DNA of 64,000 nucleotides from Clitoria ternatea (lineage: Eukaryota; Streptophyta; Magnoliopsida; Fabales; Fabaceae), in NCBI GenBank assembly GCA_037962975.1, contig CM075674.1:90164501-90228500 (forward strand). The letters run 5' to 3'. The notes beneath the pieces were generated by a model that worked only from the letters and a program-made list of their open reading frames with translations, was not told where the DNA came from and did no database searches. Positions 34,394-45,493 of this stretch are shown here, in pieces (the first letter of the stretch is position 1; every line of letters begins with the position of its first letter). Position numbers and translations under genes: made by a program.

Positions 34394-35029
34394 TTTCCAC
34401 TATTTGAGATTAGAGATACAACTTTGAGCAATCGCGACTTCCTAGTGTCCCACACTCAAGAACCCAATTCTCACAAGTACAAGGGTACCCCACCCAATCT
34501 CTCAATCTCACAATTACAAGGTTGAAACCCCAACCCAAAGATTTTAAGATGTTTGGTGTTTGAGCATACAAGGAAACTCTCCAATAGAGTGGATATACAA
34601 GTTAAAGCTTTCACAAAGTAATAACTCTCAAAGAGAGAATATGCAAATTAAGTACACAATATAATTTCCCCATAAATTAACTCTCAAAAAATAACTTCAA
34701 GAAATATGCCAATCAAAGAATAAAGAGAGCGAGAAGAAGAGCAAGAGAATGGAGGGGGAAGAAAGCAAATGGAAATGCTTTAAATGCTTTGGTACGAATT
34801 GCTTCTTCAAGTTCCTCTCTATTTATAGCCTCCAGCAGCATGGTTCCGTTGCCATCAAATGCATAATAAATTGCCAATTTCATTGGCTGGACAATAAATT
34901 AATTTCCTCGATGCAGTGGAGCATGGAACAAGGAGCTTGTGTCTGCGTAGTGCGTTTCATAATTTGTGTAGTGCGATTCCAGGCTGTTTCTATTTGAATT
35001 TAAATTGCATGAATCGGTGCATGAATGGA

Positions 35030-35395
35030 TTCCCTGCGTGTATTTTGGCCTTCTGACAGTGTATGAATCGATTCCTAGGATGAATGAATTGATTCCCATG
35101 TGTTTTCAAGGAGCATGAATCGATTCCTCTAGCTATGAATCGATTCCCATGTGTTTTCAAGGAGCATAAATCGATTCCTCTAGCTATGAATCGATTCCCA
35201 TGTGTTATCAATCTCCATGAATCGATTCCTTCAACAGGTGAATCGATTCCCAACATTTTTTAGCATCATGAATCGATTCTTGCTTCTAGTGAATCGATTC
35301 CCACGCATTTATGGCTTCATGAATCGATTCCCCATATGGTGAATCGATTCCCACTTTATTTCTTGCACAATGAATCGATTCTTCATGCTGTTCTT
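35030..35395. repeat. GAATCGATTC palindrome cluster 4
   Basis: About fifteen copies of GAATCGATTC or close variants, alternately followed by CCT or CCC, spaced about 22-30 bases. A ~57-bp unit (GAATCGATTCC..AGCTATGAATCGATTCCC, ATGTGTTTTCAAGGAGCAT) is tandemly repeated within it. Confidence 0.9.
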
Positions 35396-36389
35396 TATGT
35401 TTTGATGCGTTTTGGACCCTTTTTGATACAAAATTTCATACTTTTTGTTTCCTTTGATTCTTGGCACTTTTGTTGATCATTTTTCACTTGATTTAGATCT
35501 TTGCGAATGCCTTGACTTAAGTCCTTTGTTGTTCATCAATATTGATAGCTTGATCTTCATGGATTGATTCTTAATTAATCGCTTTGCATAACATCCTTAG
35601 TATATCTTCATTTGTTGTATCATTATCAAAACCTACATCAACATATAAATACATATGTTTGGGCCTTGCATAGCCATGTGTTTCATTTTTGGGCCTTGTA
35701 TGCCATCTTTTGCATTTGGGCCATGTATTAGGTCATTTTCCTTAGGCTTAACTAGATATAAATATGATAAATCACTTGTAAAAGTCAACTTGAAAGTCAT
35801 AATTACAAAATTTAGTGAGAAGATTAAGTTTCTCTCTCTCTAGATCAAGAAAGTGCTTTACATTTTCTCTTAACTCTTATCGTTTAGAGCCCTTCAGAGG
35901 TGGCAAGTTCTAGGCTTATCTCTTCTTTAGGATTGGCTCCACATACCCCTCTCTTCCATTCCTAGTTTATTCATTCACATTCCTCTCATTTCCTTTCTCA
36001 AATTCCTTCATTTTGTGTCCTATTTCCCATGCTTCCACCATATAATTTCAAATGTCCGGCACCTACTTCAGCACCTTAGAGCTTTGAAAATCAAAGAAAA
36101 AGAAGATAAAAATTGAAGATCCAAGGAAAAAAGCAAGACTCAATCCACCAATCTAAGGTCATCCTACATCATTAGGTGTGGACGCATATATTGATTAGTA
36201 TAAGTTAAGTGTAGTTCCTCCAAATCATTTCCTTTTGAAACATCATCCTACATTCATTCATTTAGTGATGAATACAATCTTAGTTTGCTGTATTTAAATG
36301 TGTTTTAAATACTACATACCACGAATGAAGGAGGGATAGACCAAATATTTTCTTCTGTGTAGTAAACTTATCCCTACGTGCTTTTCACT

Positions 36390-36620
36390 GCTATCAACTC
36401 AATAATCTATATATAATGAAAATTTTAAATATTATATCAACAATGAAATCAATTAAACTAAATAAAATTCCACTTGATGTATGAACTATGTTAGGCTTGG
36501 TAGAATGTAAATTATTAACCTTATCATCAACCTTGTTTCCAGGAATAAGACATTTGAAATCCCTTCTAAATGTGGACATGTTATCGAACCTGAAAAGTAT
36601 ATCACTATATTTTAGCAAAT
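36390..36620 (-). pseudogene. Possible upstream exon of the Ulp1-like gene
   Basis: On the minus strand, FRFDNMSTFRRDFKCLIPGNKVDDKVNNL (split here for length: DNMSTFRRDFKCLIPG then NKVDDKVNNL) resembles the start of the Ulp1/SENP catalytic domain, where a loading helix is followed by a LxPGxxVDDxVIN word. It is in the same orientation as the pieces at 17843-18330 and on the expected side for a gene split by the nest at 18681-36171. Splice sites are not certain and no intact frame is seen. Confidence 0.4.
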
Positions 36621-37506
36621 AAAAAAGAAAACCAAACATTAGCATAATGCCAATTTTAAACAAAAGTTTAGATGGAACACAAATACACAAACTTCAACCT
36701 TTGTATCACTCAAATGCATGTTAGTAATGGGTCTAAACTTACAAAGCATTCGCTGCAACAAAAAATGATATAGATTTTTAGCACTCGAGTTGTGGTAGGA
36801 AATAATTTTGCTTGTCCTTTTATAAACATGAAAAGAATACAGGGGAATACAGATTAAGGCCCTACACTACCATTTAATTAGGTCATTGTCACAATAAGGA
36901 CTTATTTTTTTGTTTCTACAAAGTTCTTGTCTTTGATACTTATGGTGTAGAAAGTTTTGCCTAGTTGTTATCTGTTCAATAAATGAGAGGTTCAATTTCT
37001 TATCAAACTACTTAACTATGCCGGGAAATCCCTTTCCATGTTGTCATTATGTTGCTACCAAATTTTATTTGGGCTCATTTAAAAATTTCAAAAAAACATA
37101 ATTAAAAAATAAAAATAAAATAAAAAAACACCAAAAAATAAAAAATAACATCAATCTAACATAGGACTTAATTTTTAAGAAAAAAGTGAACCTGTGGACT
37201 TGTTTGAATTTTGAATTGTTGATTCGGGCTTTGATCTTCAAAACTTTTTAAATCATCATTAGAACCATAAATTTTGAATTTCTAATCTTAGAAAAATTTT
37301 AAAATTCAAAAAGAAAAGAGAAGTTTAAAATTTAAATTTTATAAAGGATCACATACTTTTAAGAGATTATGATAGAGGATTTTTAAAAAATAATGAGATA
37401 GAGTTTTTAATAATATATATTATTAAGAGATAAAGATTTATATATATATATATATATTATATAATAAAATCAGTTTTAAATATATATATATATATAAAAT
37501 CAGTTT

Positions 37507-37548
<42 letters not shown>

Positions 37549-37806
37549 TTATAAGTTCACGTTGGCGAGAAGGGAGATAAAAAAAAAATTTAACGCGGAT
37601 TACGGAAAAGGGGCACGTATATATATTAGAGATTCACGTTGTAATCAAAGGAGGATAAGGCTTAATTATTATATTATAAGCCAAGAGGAATTGGAAGGCA
37701 AAGGCAATACATAAAGGGGATTGGAACGAAAAACAATTAGAGGGAGGAAGCTTATTATATATTATATATATACTATTCACGCGAGACACAAGGGAGAGGA
37801 GAAAAA

Positions 37807-37866
<60 letters not shown>

Positions 37867-37890
37867 TTTCATACACGCACACCGTATGAA
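36621..37890. other. AT-rich interval with (TA)n runs
   Basis: No gene is visible. (TA)n runs occur at about 37438-37460, 37480-37495, 37513-37545 and 37808-37864; the last one abuts the start of the first tandem unit. Confidence 0.5.
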
Positions 37891-38801
37891 GAAGTAGGTA
37901 TTGTGATGACTAAAGCTCTATAGAAAATGACATTTAGATGGTCTCCAATGGTCGTATGAAGTTTCTTCAATATAGGGGCAACATTAATGGTTTCCATGCA
38001 TCACAACATTTCATTTTGACTACTCCCATACACTAACACGCTTCATATGGTCAAAAATTTTACAAGTCAAACTAAACCATCAAGATTCAAGACTTCTACT
38101 ATGGATACTAGTAAATTTCTTGAGATCTTGTCTATTGATGTGGCTTATGTGTCTAGGGTATGTACATAAAAATTGGATATATGTAGGGTGTTTTGGTATG
38201 GAGGGGTATATCAGTACAGTTATCATGTTCTCTAATTACATAAATGTGTTATTAGAGTATCCATAGACATTAATGGGGACCAAACTATGTCTAGATCATA
38301 TTCATTAAGATGATAAAAGAAATTGATGTAAAGTGTGGACAATTCCCTAATTCTACTTTCGTGGATGTTTAAAAATTTGTTGAATTTGATATTTTCTAAA
38401 TGCACTCAAAGTGATAAATACTCTCTAAAAAATCACCGTTACTAGATAGAAATTACAAGTAACACATCTTGCATTATTTTCTAATATTAATATTGTTGAA
38501 ACTTAGCATTTTTTTATAATGTTGAAACTTAGCCTTCAAACATGATCTCACATGACATGCACATCATATTCAATACTTATCCTTTTACTACTTATATCAC
38601 GAACCAAAATAGAATATATTCGCAAGAAGTTACGGACTTACTCAAGTTGAATGATAACCTCAAATTAATTTGACTTATTCAAAAATTGAAAAAGTAAACA
38701 AATATGTCATATCACAACCTTAGCATATGCCATTTGTAGATTCAAATCCACCCTATATGTTTTACAACTTCATGATCACAATCTAAAATTAGAATTTGAG
38801 T

Positions 38802-38813
38802 TACTATAAAAGT
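38802..38813 (+). promoter_or_regulatory. TATA box of PMEI-like gene 1
   Basis: TACTATAAAAGT; identical in all four units. Initiation about 28-34 bases downstream would fall at or just past the ATG at 38832, leaving the ATG at 38904 as the usable start. Confidence 0.7.
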
Positions 38814-38903
38814 ATCCATCACCTATAAACAATGAACCCACCCCTTCCTACCATCCAACTTAGGAGAGTCCTTAATCAAAACTACCACCCCCACCAAACC
38901 AAA

Positions 38904-39467
38904 ATGAATTCCTCAACAAAATGCTTCATTTTCTCCACGCTTTGCTTGGTTCTTATTTCTCAATCTCTTATGCCAGCAAATGCTAAGCATCATGATGATA
39001 ACAAAAAAGATAGTGGTGATGGTGTTGGGTTGCTTGCCCAAATCTGTAAGGATACCGCACAAGACAATCTTATTTGCATGAATCTTTTAAGTGCACGACC
39101 TAAGATCATACAAGCAAAGAATTTTCATGAACTTTCAAAGGAGATCCTTGAGTTTGCCTTGGAAAAGGGAGTGGAGGCCCAAAATGTCCTTAAGGGAATA
39201 GCACAGACAAACAATGTACCAGAGATTGTACAATGTGCAAACTTCCACTATGATGGGGTGGTTGAATCCTTTAGAAGTGCCATGCTAGAGTTGAAAGATG
39301 ACCCTCAGACCGCTAACTATGATGCCAAAGTTGCCGGTGATGGACCTGATGGTTGTGAGAGAGGTTTAGCCAATGCACACATTGTTAACCCTGTTATCTC
39401 TACTTTTAACAAGCAAATATTATTGCTTAGCAACATCGCATTCCAAGCCACAAATAGACTTCAATAG
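38904..39467 (+). CDS. PMEI/invertase-inhibitor domain protein, copy 1
   Basis: An intronless 187-codon frame. Residues 1-27 form a signal peptide (hydrophobic CLVLISQSL, cleavage likely after ANA27). The mature part has the plant invertase/pectin methylesterase inhibitor pattern: Cys48 and Cys58 (ICKDTAQDNLIC) in the N-terminal helical hairpin and Cys111 and Cys151 (VQCANFHYDGVV ... GPDGCERGL) in the helical bundle, the two disulfide pairs known for the family. Length fits the family. Members bind pectin methylesterase or acid invertase in the wall or vacuole; which enzyme this one targets cannot be told from sequence. I chose the second Met because a signal peptide starts there and because the upstream ATG (38832) lies at the predicted transcription start and is cut off by a stop in copy 4. 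Residue 75 is His. Confidence 0.85.
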   Translation: MNSSTKCFIFSTLCLVLISQSLMPANAKHHDDNKKDSGDGVGLLAQICKDTAQDNLICMNLLSARPKIIQAKNFHELSKEILEFALEKGVEAQNVLKGIAQTNNVPEIVQCANFHYDGVVESFRSAMLELKDDPQTANYDAKVAGDGPDGCERGLANAHIVNPVISTFNKQILLLSNIAFQATNRLQ

Positions 39468-42400
39468 TCTAATTTCAGCATTAGGAAATGCTTGTGTAAT
39501 GTTGGGCAATGTCAATCCAAGGATAAGGGACTTAGGTGGGGTGGATTATTTTTTAGGGTCTTCTTTGGTGTGGAGGGGACACATTAATAATATCAAATGA
39601 CAATTCAATGCTATTTGTTCCGTTATTAAACTGAATGATATTTAGGTCCTTTCGTTTCTTGCAAGTCACAAATTAACACGTATATATATATATATATATG
39701 AAATTAATATTGTAGGAAATCATTTATGGTTAAGCAAATTCATTTGTAAAAGAATTGAAAACTTTTTTATTCAAAAGAAAGAAAAACACAACATTATTCA
39801 ACTTGACCTTTAAATGTTTCAATGGATATATTAATGTTAATTTTATCTGTGTTGAAACTAGTTCTTGAAGATGGTATTAGGTATAATGACATTGTAAGAC
39901 ATAATAATTAGAAGTTAAGAAACAATACCATATACGTATGGCAAAGTTTGACTACATCTGGGTCGATACAGGACGGATCCAAAAAGAAAAACAAGCCAAG
40001 GAATAAGGCTTGCCCTATTTAGATTTAGGCTGACAGGTTGACTAACTTCTTCTCTCCACATGTTTTCTTTTTTTAAGATTTTTGTTATTAAAACTCACTT
40101 GTTTCAATTAAAATGACTTTCTTTGTATAGGTCCAATTTTTCTTATAAACCATTGAGAAAATAACAATTTTAAAATATTATACAATAAATGCATTGAAAT
40201 TAAAAGGACATTTTTTTGACCGGCTGACCCTTCTAGTGCCTTTTTTTGTTGAACAAATTAGGTCGAGCCAATATGGGCCGGCTAGCTAGAAAGCTTGTCC
40301 CGACCTACCCTATAGCCCATTCTTCATGGGCAAGCTTAATGGGTTTGACCTATTTTTCCTCTCCTATTATCACATCAGTGTATAAGAGAATTTCAAGATG
40401 AAAAAAATAGAGAGGAAAAAGCTATGTAGTTAAATCTATTTTTTAGCTTTTTTTAATTTAAAAAATATAGAAATGTAAATCTAGTGTTTTCAGGGGGGTA
40501 ATGGTGAATAAACGATAAAATAATATACTTTATTTTCGTTCATACTAAAATAAGTTTACATTGTTTTAAAATTTATACGCCTTTATAAGTGATGGTTTTT
40601 AACATTTCTAAAGCCAAACGAGCAAGTCAAAGCCCATTAGACATGTCTTGGTGCATCGATAGCTATTATTCATAAATGCAGTGATGAAATTTGGATCTCC
40701 CCATGATTTACAACGCAACTCCACACTTAGATGGCAAAGAACACAAGAAGGGTTCCTGAGTTAGGCGACTTTTAGCATAGGCCTACGTATGTTGACCTTT
40801 TTGTAAGGGTGACCAGCTTCCCTCAAGCGCAACTAAGAACTCACATAACAGAAGGTGACTTCGGTGTATAGGGGAAGGAATGCACGCTCTACTATGTGTT
40901 TTTGCTAGTTCTAAGTTTCCCATGAAATGTTTGCTCTAGGTGACTAGTGGCCCTCTTACATGACTAACCACTCCAAACTTTCCTCATACTCCTATTTTTC
41001 TTTTTCTGTAAAGTTCAATAAATCAAATAATTAATAATTAATATGAGAATTTCCAACAAAAAATCCATAACAGATGAATGTAATTGAATCAATGACATTC
41101 CTTGTAGGATCAAATAATAATTTGGATATAAATATGGTGAAAATAACTGATTTTGGTAATAAAGTTACATAAAATAATGAGTCTTTTAAAGACTCATCAC
41201 ATCTCCTAACTTAACCATTTGCTTGTCTTCAAGAAAACTAAGATCCTTGCTTGTTCTCAAGCAATCAAATAAATATTAGTATTAATATTAATATGTTATT
41301 TGAGCATGAGAGGGTCATGTTTGTATTCCATGAATGGATCAAACGATCGTTCTAATCCTTATTTTTCACTTTTAGTGACACACTATACATATACATGGTC
41401 ATGAAAATGATGCAAGTTAGTGATGGGAGCTAAGAAATACCATTTACAACATTTGAAAGGATAGTGTGGGCTGATAGAACCTTACCTAATCAAAGCGAAA
41501 CAAAGTTAATAATGTCAAAACTTTTCTTTACCTCCAAAGGTGTCACATGTAAGGAGGTGGAAAAGCTGAAATTGGAGATAAGGGATAGATAGAGGGCAAA
41601 TTTGAAATCTAAAACCATAGAAGTGTAGATAAGGAAGAAGGGATGTTATGCAAGGTCTGAGGAAAATTATGGCTTCTCTTAGAGCATGAAATTCACGACT
41701 AAACATGTGGTTCATTATTTCTTTCTTTGTTTGCTCTCTTTGTGGAAGAAGAAAGTGAAATAAAATAATATACATGTATATGAATAAGGTAAAGTAATTT
41801 GAGTCAGAGGTGACACATATACTATATATGTAGGTGTGATTTTATTTTCTTTTTTCTTTCTTTACATGGTTGATACCAAGTTACAACAAATACTATCTCA
41901 AGGAAGTGTTTGGAAAGTACCTAATTCTATTTTGAGGACTATCAAGATAGATTCCTATTTTAATTGGTTAACATAATGGATTAAGTCCCTAATAACTAAC
42001 TCACCAATTTTATGACTTTAATATTCACATAAGACTTTATTAGATTTTCATTAATAATAAATATTTGAAAACTTAATTTACCATATAATTATTTAGTTGC
42101 ACTATATAATTAAAACAAGTAATATTAACTAATCATTTATTAGCTAATTGATTGTTTATAGCAAGTATTGTAATTATCACAATCATATATAATATATGTG
42201 TCAAGGCATATATACAACGAAAATGAGTACCGTAAAAAGAGATGTTACAATATGCATCTTCAGGCTAAAGTTTTTAAAGGCACATATCAACATTTTGTCC
42301 ATTAAAATAGGTTGACTATTTTCCTAGAATAAGGTGATGGGTGACCAGTCTAGTGGTATCAAAACATAACTGAATAGCCTTAATGAGCCTTAGCATGAGT

Positions 42401-43917
42401 CAAACTTCTTTGTAAAAACAATTATGGATAGCTCGAAGTTGCTTCTTCTCTTCACAATAGACAATCTTTGAAAGGTTCTAGGTTCCTTTCATGAGATTAT
42501 GAAATATCTAAAAATGCAACATGTAGAGATACCTAATTATCAATGGATGATGGTGGTAGGTAGTTAAACCAATGCAATGGTCATCTTTTCCAAGTTCTTT
42601 AGAACATCTTGCATGTGAAGTTATCATTAAGGATGACATAGAATTTCCTTTGTGAAAGCATTAAGGTGTGTTTTTGGGAATGTTTTCCCATTATATGATT
42701 CGATTGGGAGAGTGGGAGTGATCAAAATACTTCTGACACCATTACATCCATAAGCCTCTATGTGAAAGCATGGGGGAATCATTTAGGTGCCTTGGTAGCT
42801 TGAGGCTATTACAAGTTAGGGTTGGATGTTGATATGGTTATTATAGGTTGGGTTCTTATGGTTTAAATAGGGGGACTCGGGATAACTTATGCATGTGGTG
42901 TATATGGAGTAATTGGAGCAAGTGTTTACACTAGATATAGTATGTATGGAAAAGAAAGATGGTGTGGCGCACATCGGATATGGGTTGGGAAGTGGGATAA
43001 TCAACTGTAGTTTGAGCGTTTAGGGTAATGTTTTAAGATTATTGTATTTGGGGAATGGTATTGATGTTTGGATCCCATTTAATTACATAAAGTGGTAGTG
43101 GTAGTGGTAAAGACTCATATCAATCATGTGCTTTTATGGTTTCTATATTAATATAAAGCTTCATTTCTGTTGGAAGAGGGTTGCAAATTCTATTATAGGT
43201 AGCCACATGGAAAACATTTTGCTTGTACAACCTAACCACTTATTTTCAAAGCTCGTCAATTAGCACAACTTTAGGGTATCGCTTATTATGGATAACCATT
43301 TTCCCTATAGGGGTTCCATAAAACAGTCATCATTATATGGATGGTTATCATGGTCTCGATATTTGATGATGTGTCAACATTTTTGATGAATGCTTTAGCT
43401 TTTTGTTGACATTAATTTTCCTTTCCTAGATCTACTGGAATGCTTTAAGCACGTCCCACCAGGTATACTAAATTATCTATCTAGTATGAATGAGTCTAGG
43501 TCTAGTATACATTATTTGGGGTATACATACTTTTTTTACAGGGTACCGTAGGCTTTGAGTGTCCAAAAGAGGCGAGAAGTGAGGTATACCTACAAACACC
43601 TCTAAGGCCAAAGTTAATAAGCGCAAAAGCTAATAAAACTACGGTGTTAACAAATCAGGAAACACGTACCTAGAGCATTTATGATACCTACATTTCTAGT
43701 TAGGTAATGGAACTTTATTCTATTTTAATAAACAAGAATGGCAATATCGCAATGCTTCACCACCAATTTTCTAGTTCAACTTTTACAAAATATCAAATTA
43801 TAAAATACAAAAAGTAGTAGAACGTAATTTCAACAACTAAAACTATTTAGAAAATGACATTTAATTAGTCTTAAAAGACAACTCTACAAAATAAGATATC
43901 ACTAAATACAAAATCAA
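39468..43917. other. Non-coding remainder of unit 1
   Basis: No gene found. A (TA)n run lies at about 39681-39700. A block at about 39960-40380 with AGGCTTGCCC and GGGCAAGCTT words facing each other could be a small mobile element. The minus frame at 41515-41775 is not clearly preserved in other units. Confidence 0.5.
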
Positions 43918-44829
43918 GAAGTATGTATTGTGATGACTAAAGCTCTATAGAAAATGACATTTAGATGGTCTCCAATGGTCGTATGAAGTTTCTTCAATAT
44001 AAGGGCAACATTAATGGTTTTCATGGATCACAACATTTCATTTTGACTACTCCCATACACTAACACGCTTCATATGCTCACAAATTTTACAAGTCAAACT
44101 AAACCATCAAGATTCAAGACTTCTACCCTAGATACTAGTAAATTTCTTGAGATCTTGTCTATTGATGTGGCTTATGTGTCTAGGGTATGTACGTAAAAAT
44201 TGGATACATGTGGGGTGTTTTGGTATGGCGGGGTATATCAGTATATTTATCATGTTCTCTACGTACATAAATGTGTTATTAGAGTATCCATAAACATTAA
44301 TGGGGACCAAACTATGTCTAGATCATAATCATTAAGATGATAAAAGAAATTGATGTAAAGTGTGGACAATTCCCTAATTCTACTTTCGTGGATGTTTAAA
44401 AATTTATTGAATTTGATATTTTTCTAAATGCACTCAAAGTGATAAATACTATCTAAAAAATCACTGTTACTAGATAGAAATTACAAGTAACACATCTTGC
44501 ATTATTTTCTAATATTAATATTGTTGAAACTTAGCATTTTTTTATAATGTTGAAACTTAGCCTTCAAACATGATCTCATATGGCATGCACATCATATTCA
44601 ATACTTATCCTTTTACTACTTATATCACGAACCAAAATAGAATATATTCGCAAGAAGTTACAGACTTACTCAAGTTTAATGATAACCTCAAATTAATTTG
44701 ACTTATTCAAAAATTGAAAAAGTAAACAAATATGTCATGTCACAACTTAACATATGCCATTTGTAGATTCAAATCCACCCTATATGTTTTACAACTTCAT
44801 GATCATAATCTAAAATTAGAATTTGAGTT

Positions 44830-44841
44830 ACTATAAAAGTA
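44830..44841 (+). promoter_or_regulatory. TATA box of PMEI-like gene 2
   Basis: ACTATAAAAGTA, same position relative to the gene as in unit 1. Confidence 0.7.
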
Positions 44842-44929
44842 TCCATCACCTACAACAATGAACCCACCCCTTCCCACCATCCAACTAAGGAGAGTCCTTA
44901 ATCAAAACTACCAACCCCACCAAACCAAA

Positions 44930-45493
44930 ATGAATTCCTTAACAAAATGCTCTATTTTCTCTATGCTTTGCTTGGTTCTTATTTCTCAATCTCTTATGCC
45001 AGCAAATGCTAAGCATCATGATAATAACCAAAAAGATAGTGGTGATGGTGTTGGGTTGCTTGCCCAGATCTGTAAGGATACCGCACAAGACAACCTTATT
45101 TGCATGAATCTTTTAAGTGCACGACCTAAGATCATACAAGCAAAGAATTTTTGTGAACTTTCAAAGGAGATCCTTGAGTTTGCCTTGGAAAAGGGAGTGG
45201 AGGTCCAAAATGTCCTTAAGGGAATAGCACAGACAAACAATGTACCAGAGATTGTACAATGTGCAAACTTCCATTATGATGGGGTGGTTGAATCCTTTAG
45301 AAGTGCAATGCTAGAGTTGAAAGATGACCCTCAGACCGCTAACTATGATGCCAAAGTTGCTGGTGATGGACCTGATGGTTGTGAGAGAGGTTTAGTCAAT
45401 GCACACATTGTTAACCCTGTTATCTCTACTTTTAACAAGCAAATATTATTGCTTAGCAACATCGCATTCCAAGCCACAAATAGACTTCAATAG
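44930..45493 (+). CDS. PMEI/invertase-inhibitor domain protein, copy 2
   Basis: 187 codons, intronless, with the same signal peptide and four Cys (48, 58, 111, 151) as copy 1. I count eight residue differences from copy 1: L4, S8, M12, N32, Q34, C75, V92 and V156. Cys75 adds an unpaired fifth cysteine, shared only with copy 4 (His in copies 1 and 3). The frame also runs upstream to an ATG at 44858, but that extension is likely 5' untranslated (see copies 1 and 4). It is secreted by prediction; its enzyme target is unknown. Confidence 0.85.
   Translation: MNSLTKCSIFSMLCLVLISQSLMPANAKHHDNNQKDSGDGVGLLAQICKDTAQDNLICMNLLSARPKIIQAKNFCELSKEILEFALEKGVEVQNVLKGIAQTNNVPEIVQCANFHYDGVVESFRSAMLELKDDPQTANYDAKVAGDGPDGCERGLVNAHIVNPVISTFNKQILLLSNIAFQATNRLQ

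Larger units (their letters stand above)
31412..35653 (-). mobile_element. Copia solo LTR, interrupted by a gypsy element
   Basis: Related to the copia LTR at 8408-9785: both have TGTTA..CAAGTGGCCTCAA near the start, GTGTACGTCTCGCCT, GGTTGAACC/GGTTGAAACCCCAACC, a GAATCGATTC cluster, and end TCATTATCAAAACC ... AAATACA. The five bases TATGT stand directly outside both ends (31407-31411 and 35654-35658). With no internal region it is a solo LTR. It is about 1.74 kb without the inner insertion, longer than the 1.38-kb copy partly because its palindrome cluster is bigger. Strand follows the orientation of the full element at 8408. Confidence 0.75.
31345..36171 (+). mobile_element. 3' LTR of the gypsy gag-protease element, interrupted
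   Basis: Starts TGAGGTCC after a polypurine tract and ends CATCCTACATCA. It pairs with 18681-19297. After 67 bases it is interrupted by a copia solo LTR (31412-35653 plus its duplicated TATGT) and resumes at 35659 with GGGCCTTGCATAGCCA, the continuation expected from the 5' LTR. Without the insertion it is about 580 bases. Confidence 0.65.
37891..43917 (+). repeat. Tandem segmental unit 1 (PMEI gene 1)
   Basis: First of four direct units that begin GAAGTAKGTATTRTRATGAC. It is about 6.0 kb: promoter and gene in the first 1.6 kb, then non-coding sequence to the next unit. Landmarks shared with the others are a (TA)n run after the gene, a GGGCAAGCTT...GGG(T/C)(T/C)TGACC block near 40330, AAGCGCAACTA at 40826 and GGTTCCATAAAACA near 43313. 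This appears to be the most complete unit. Confidence 0.9.

Noticed and set aside
35030..35395. CRISPR-like array from regularly spaced GAATCGATTC words
   Set aside because: The repeat is a 10-base palindrome, spacers are short, AT-rich and partly repeated themselves, and the context is a plant retrotransposon LTR.
38832..38903. N-terminal 24-codon extension of PMEI gene 1
   Set aside because: It begins at the predicted transcription start, precedes the signal peptide and is interrupted in copy 4.
39373..39600. 75-codon frame overlapping the 3' end of PMEI gene 1, also seen in copies 2 and 3
   Set aside because: It is out of frame with the domain and is broken in copy 4 by TCA to TGA just after the gene's stop (about 61097). 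It follows from close similarity of the copies, not from selection.
41515..41775. 86-codon minus-strand frame in unit 1
   Set aside because: The corresponding stretch in units 2-4 is deleted or not kept open, and no domain is visible.
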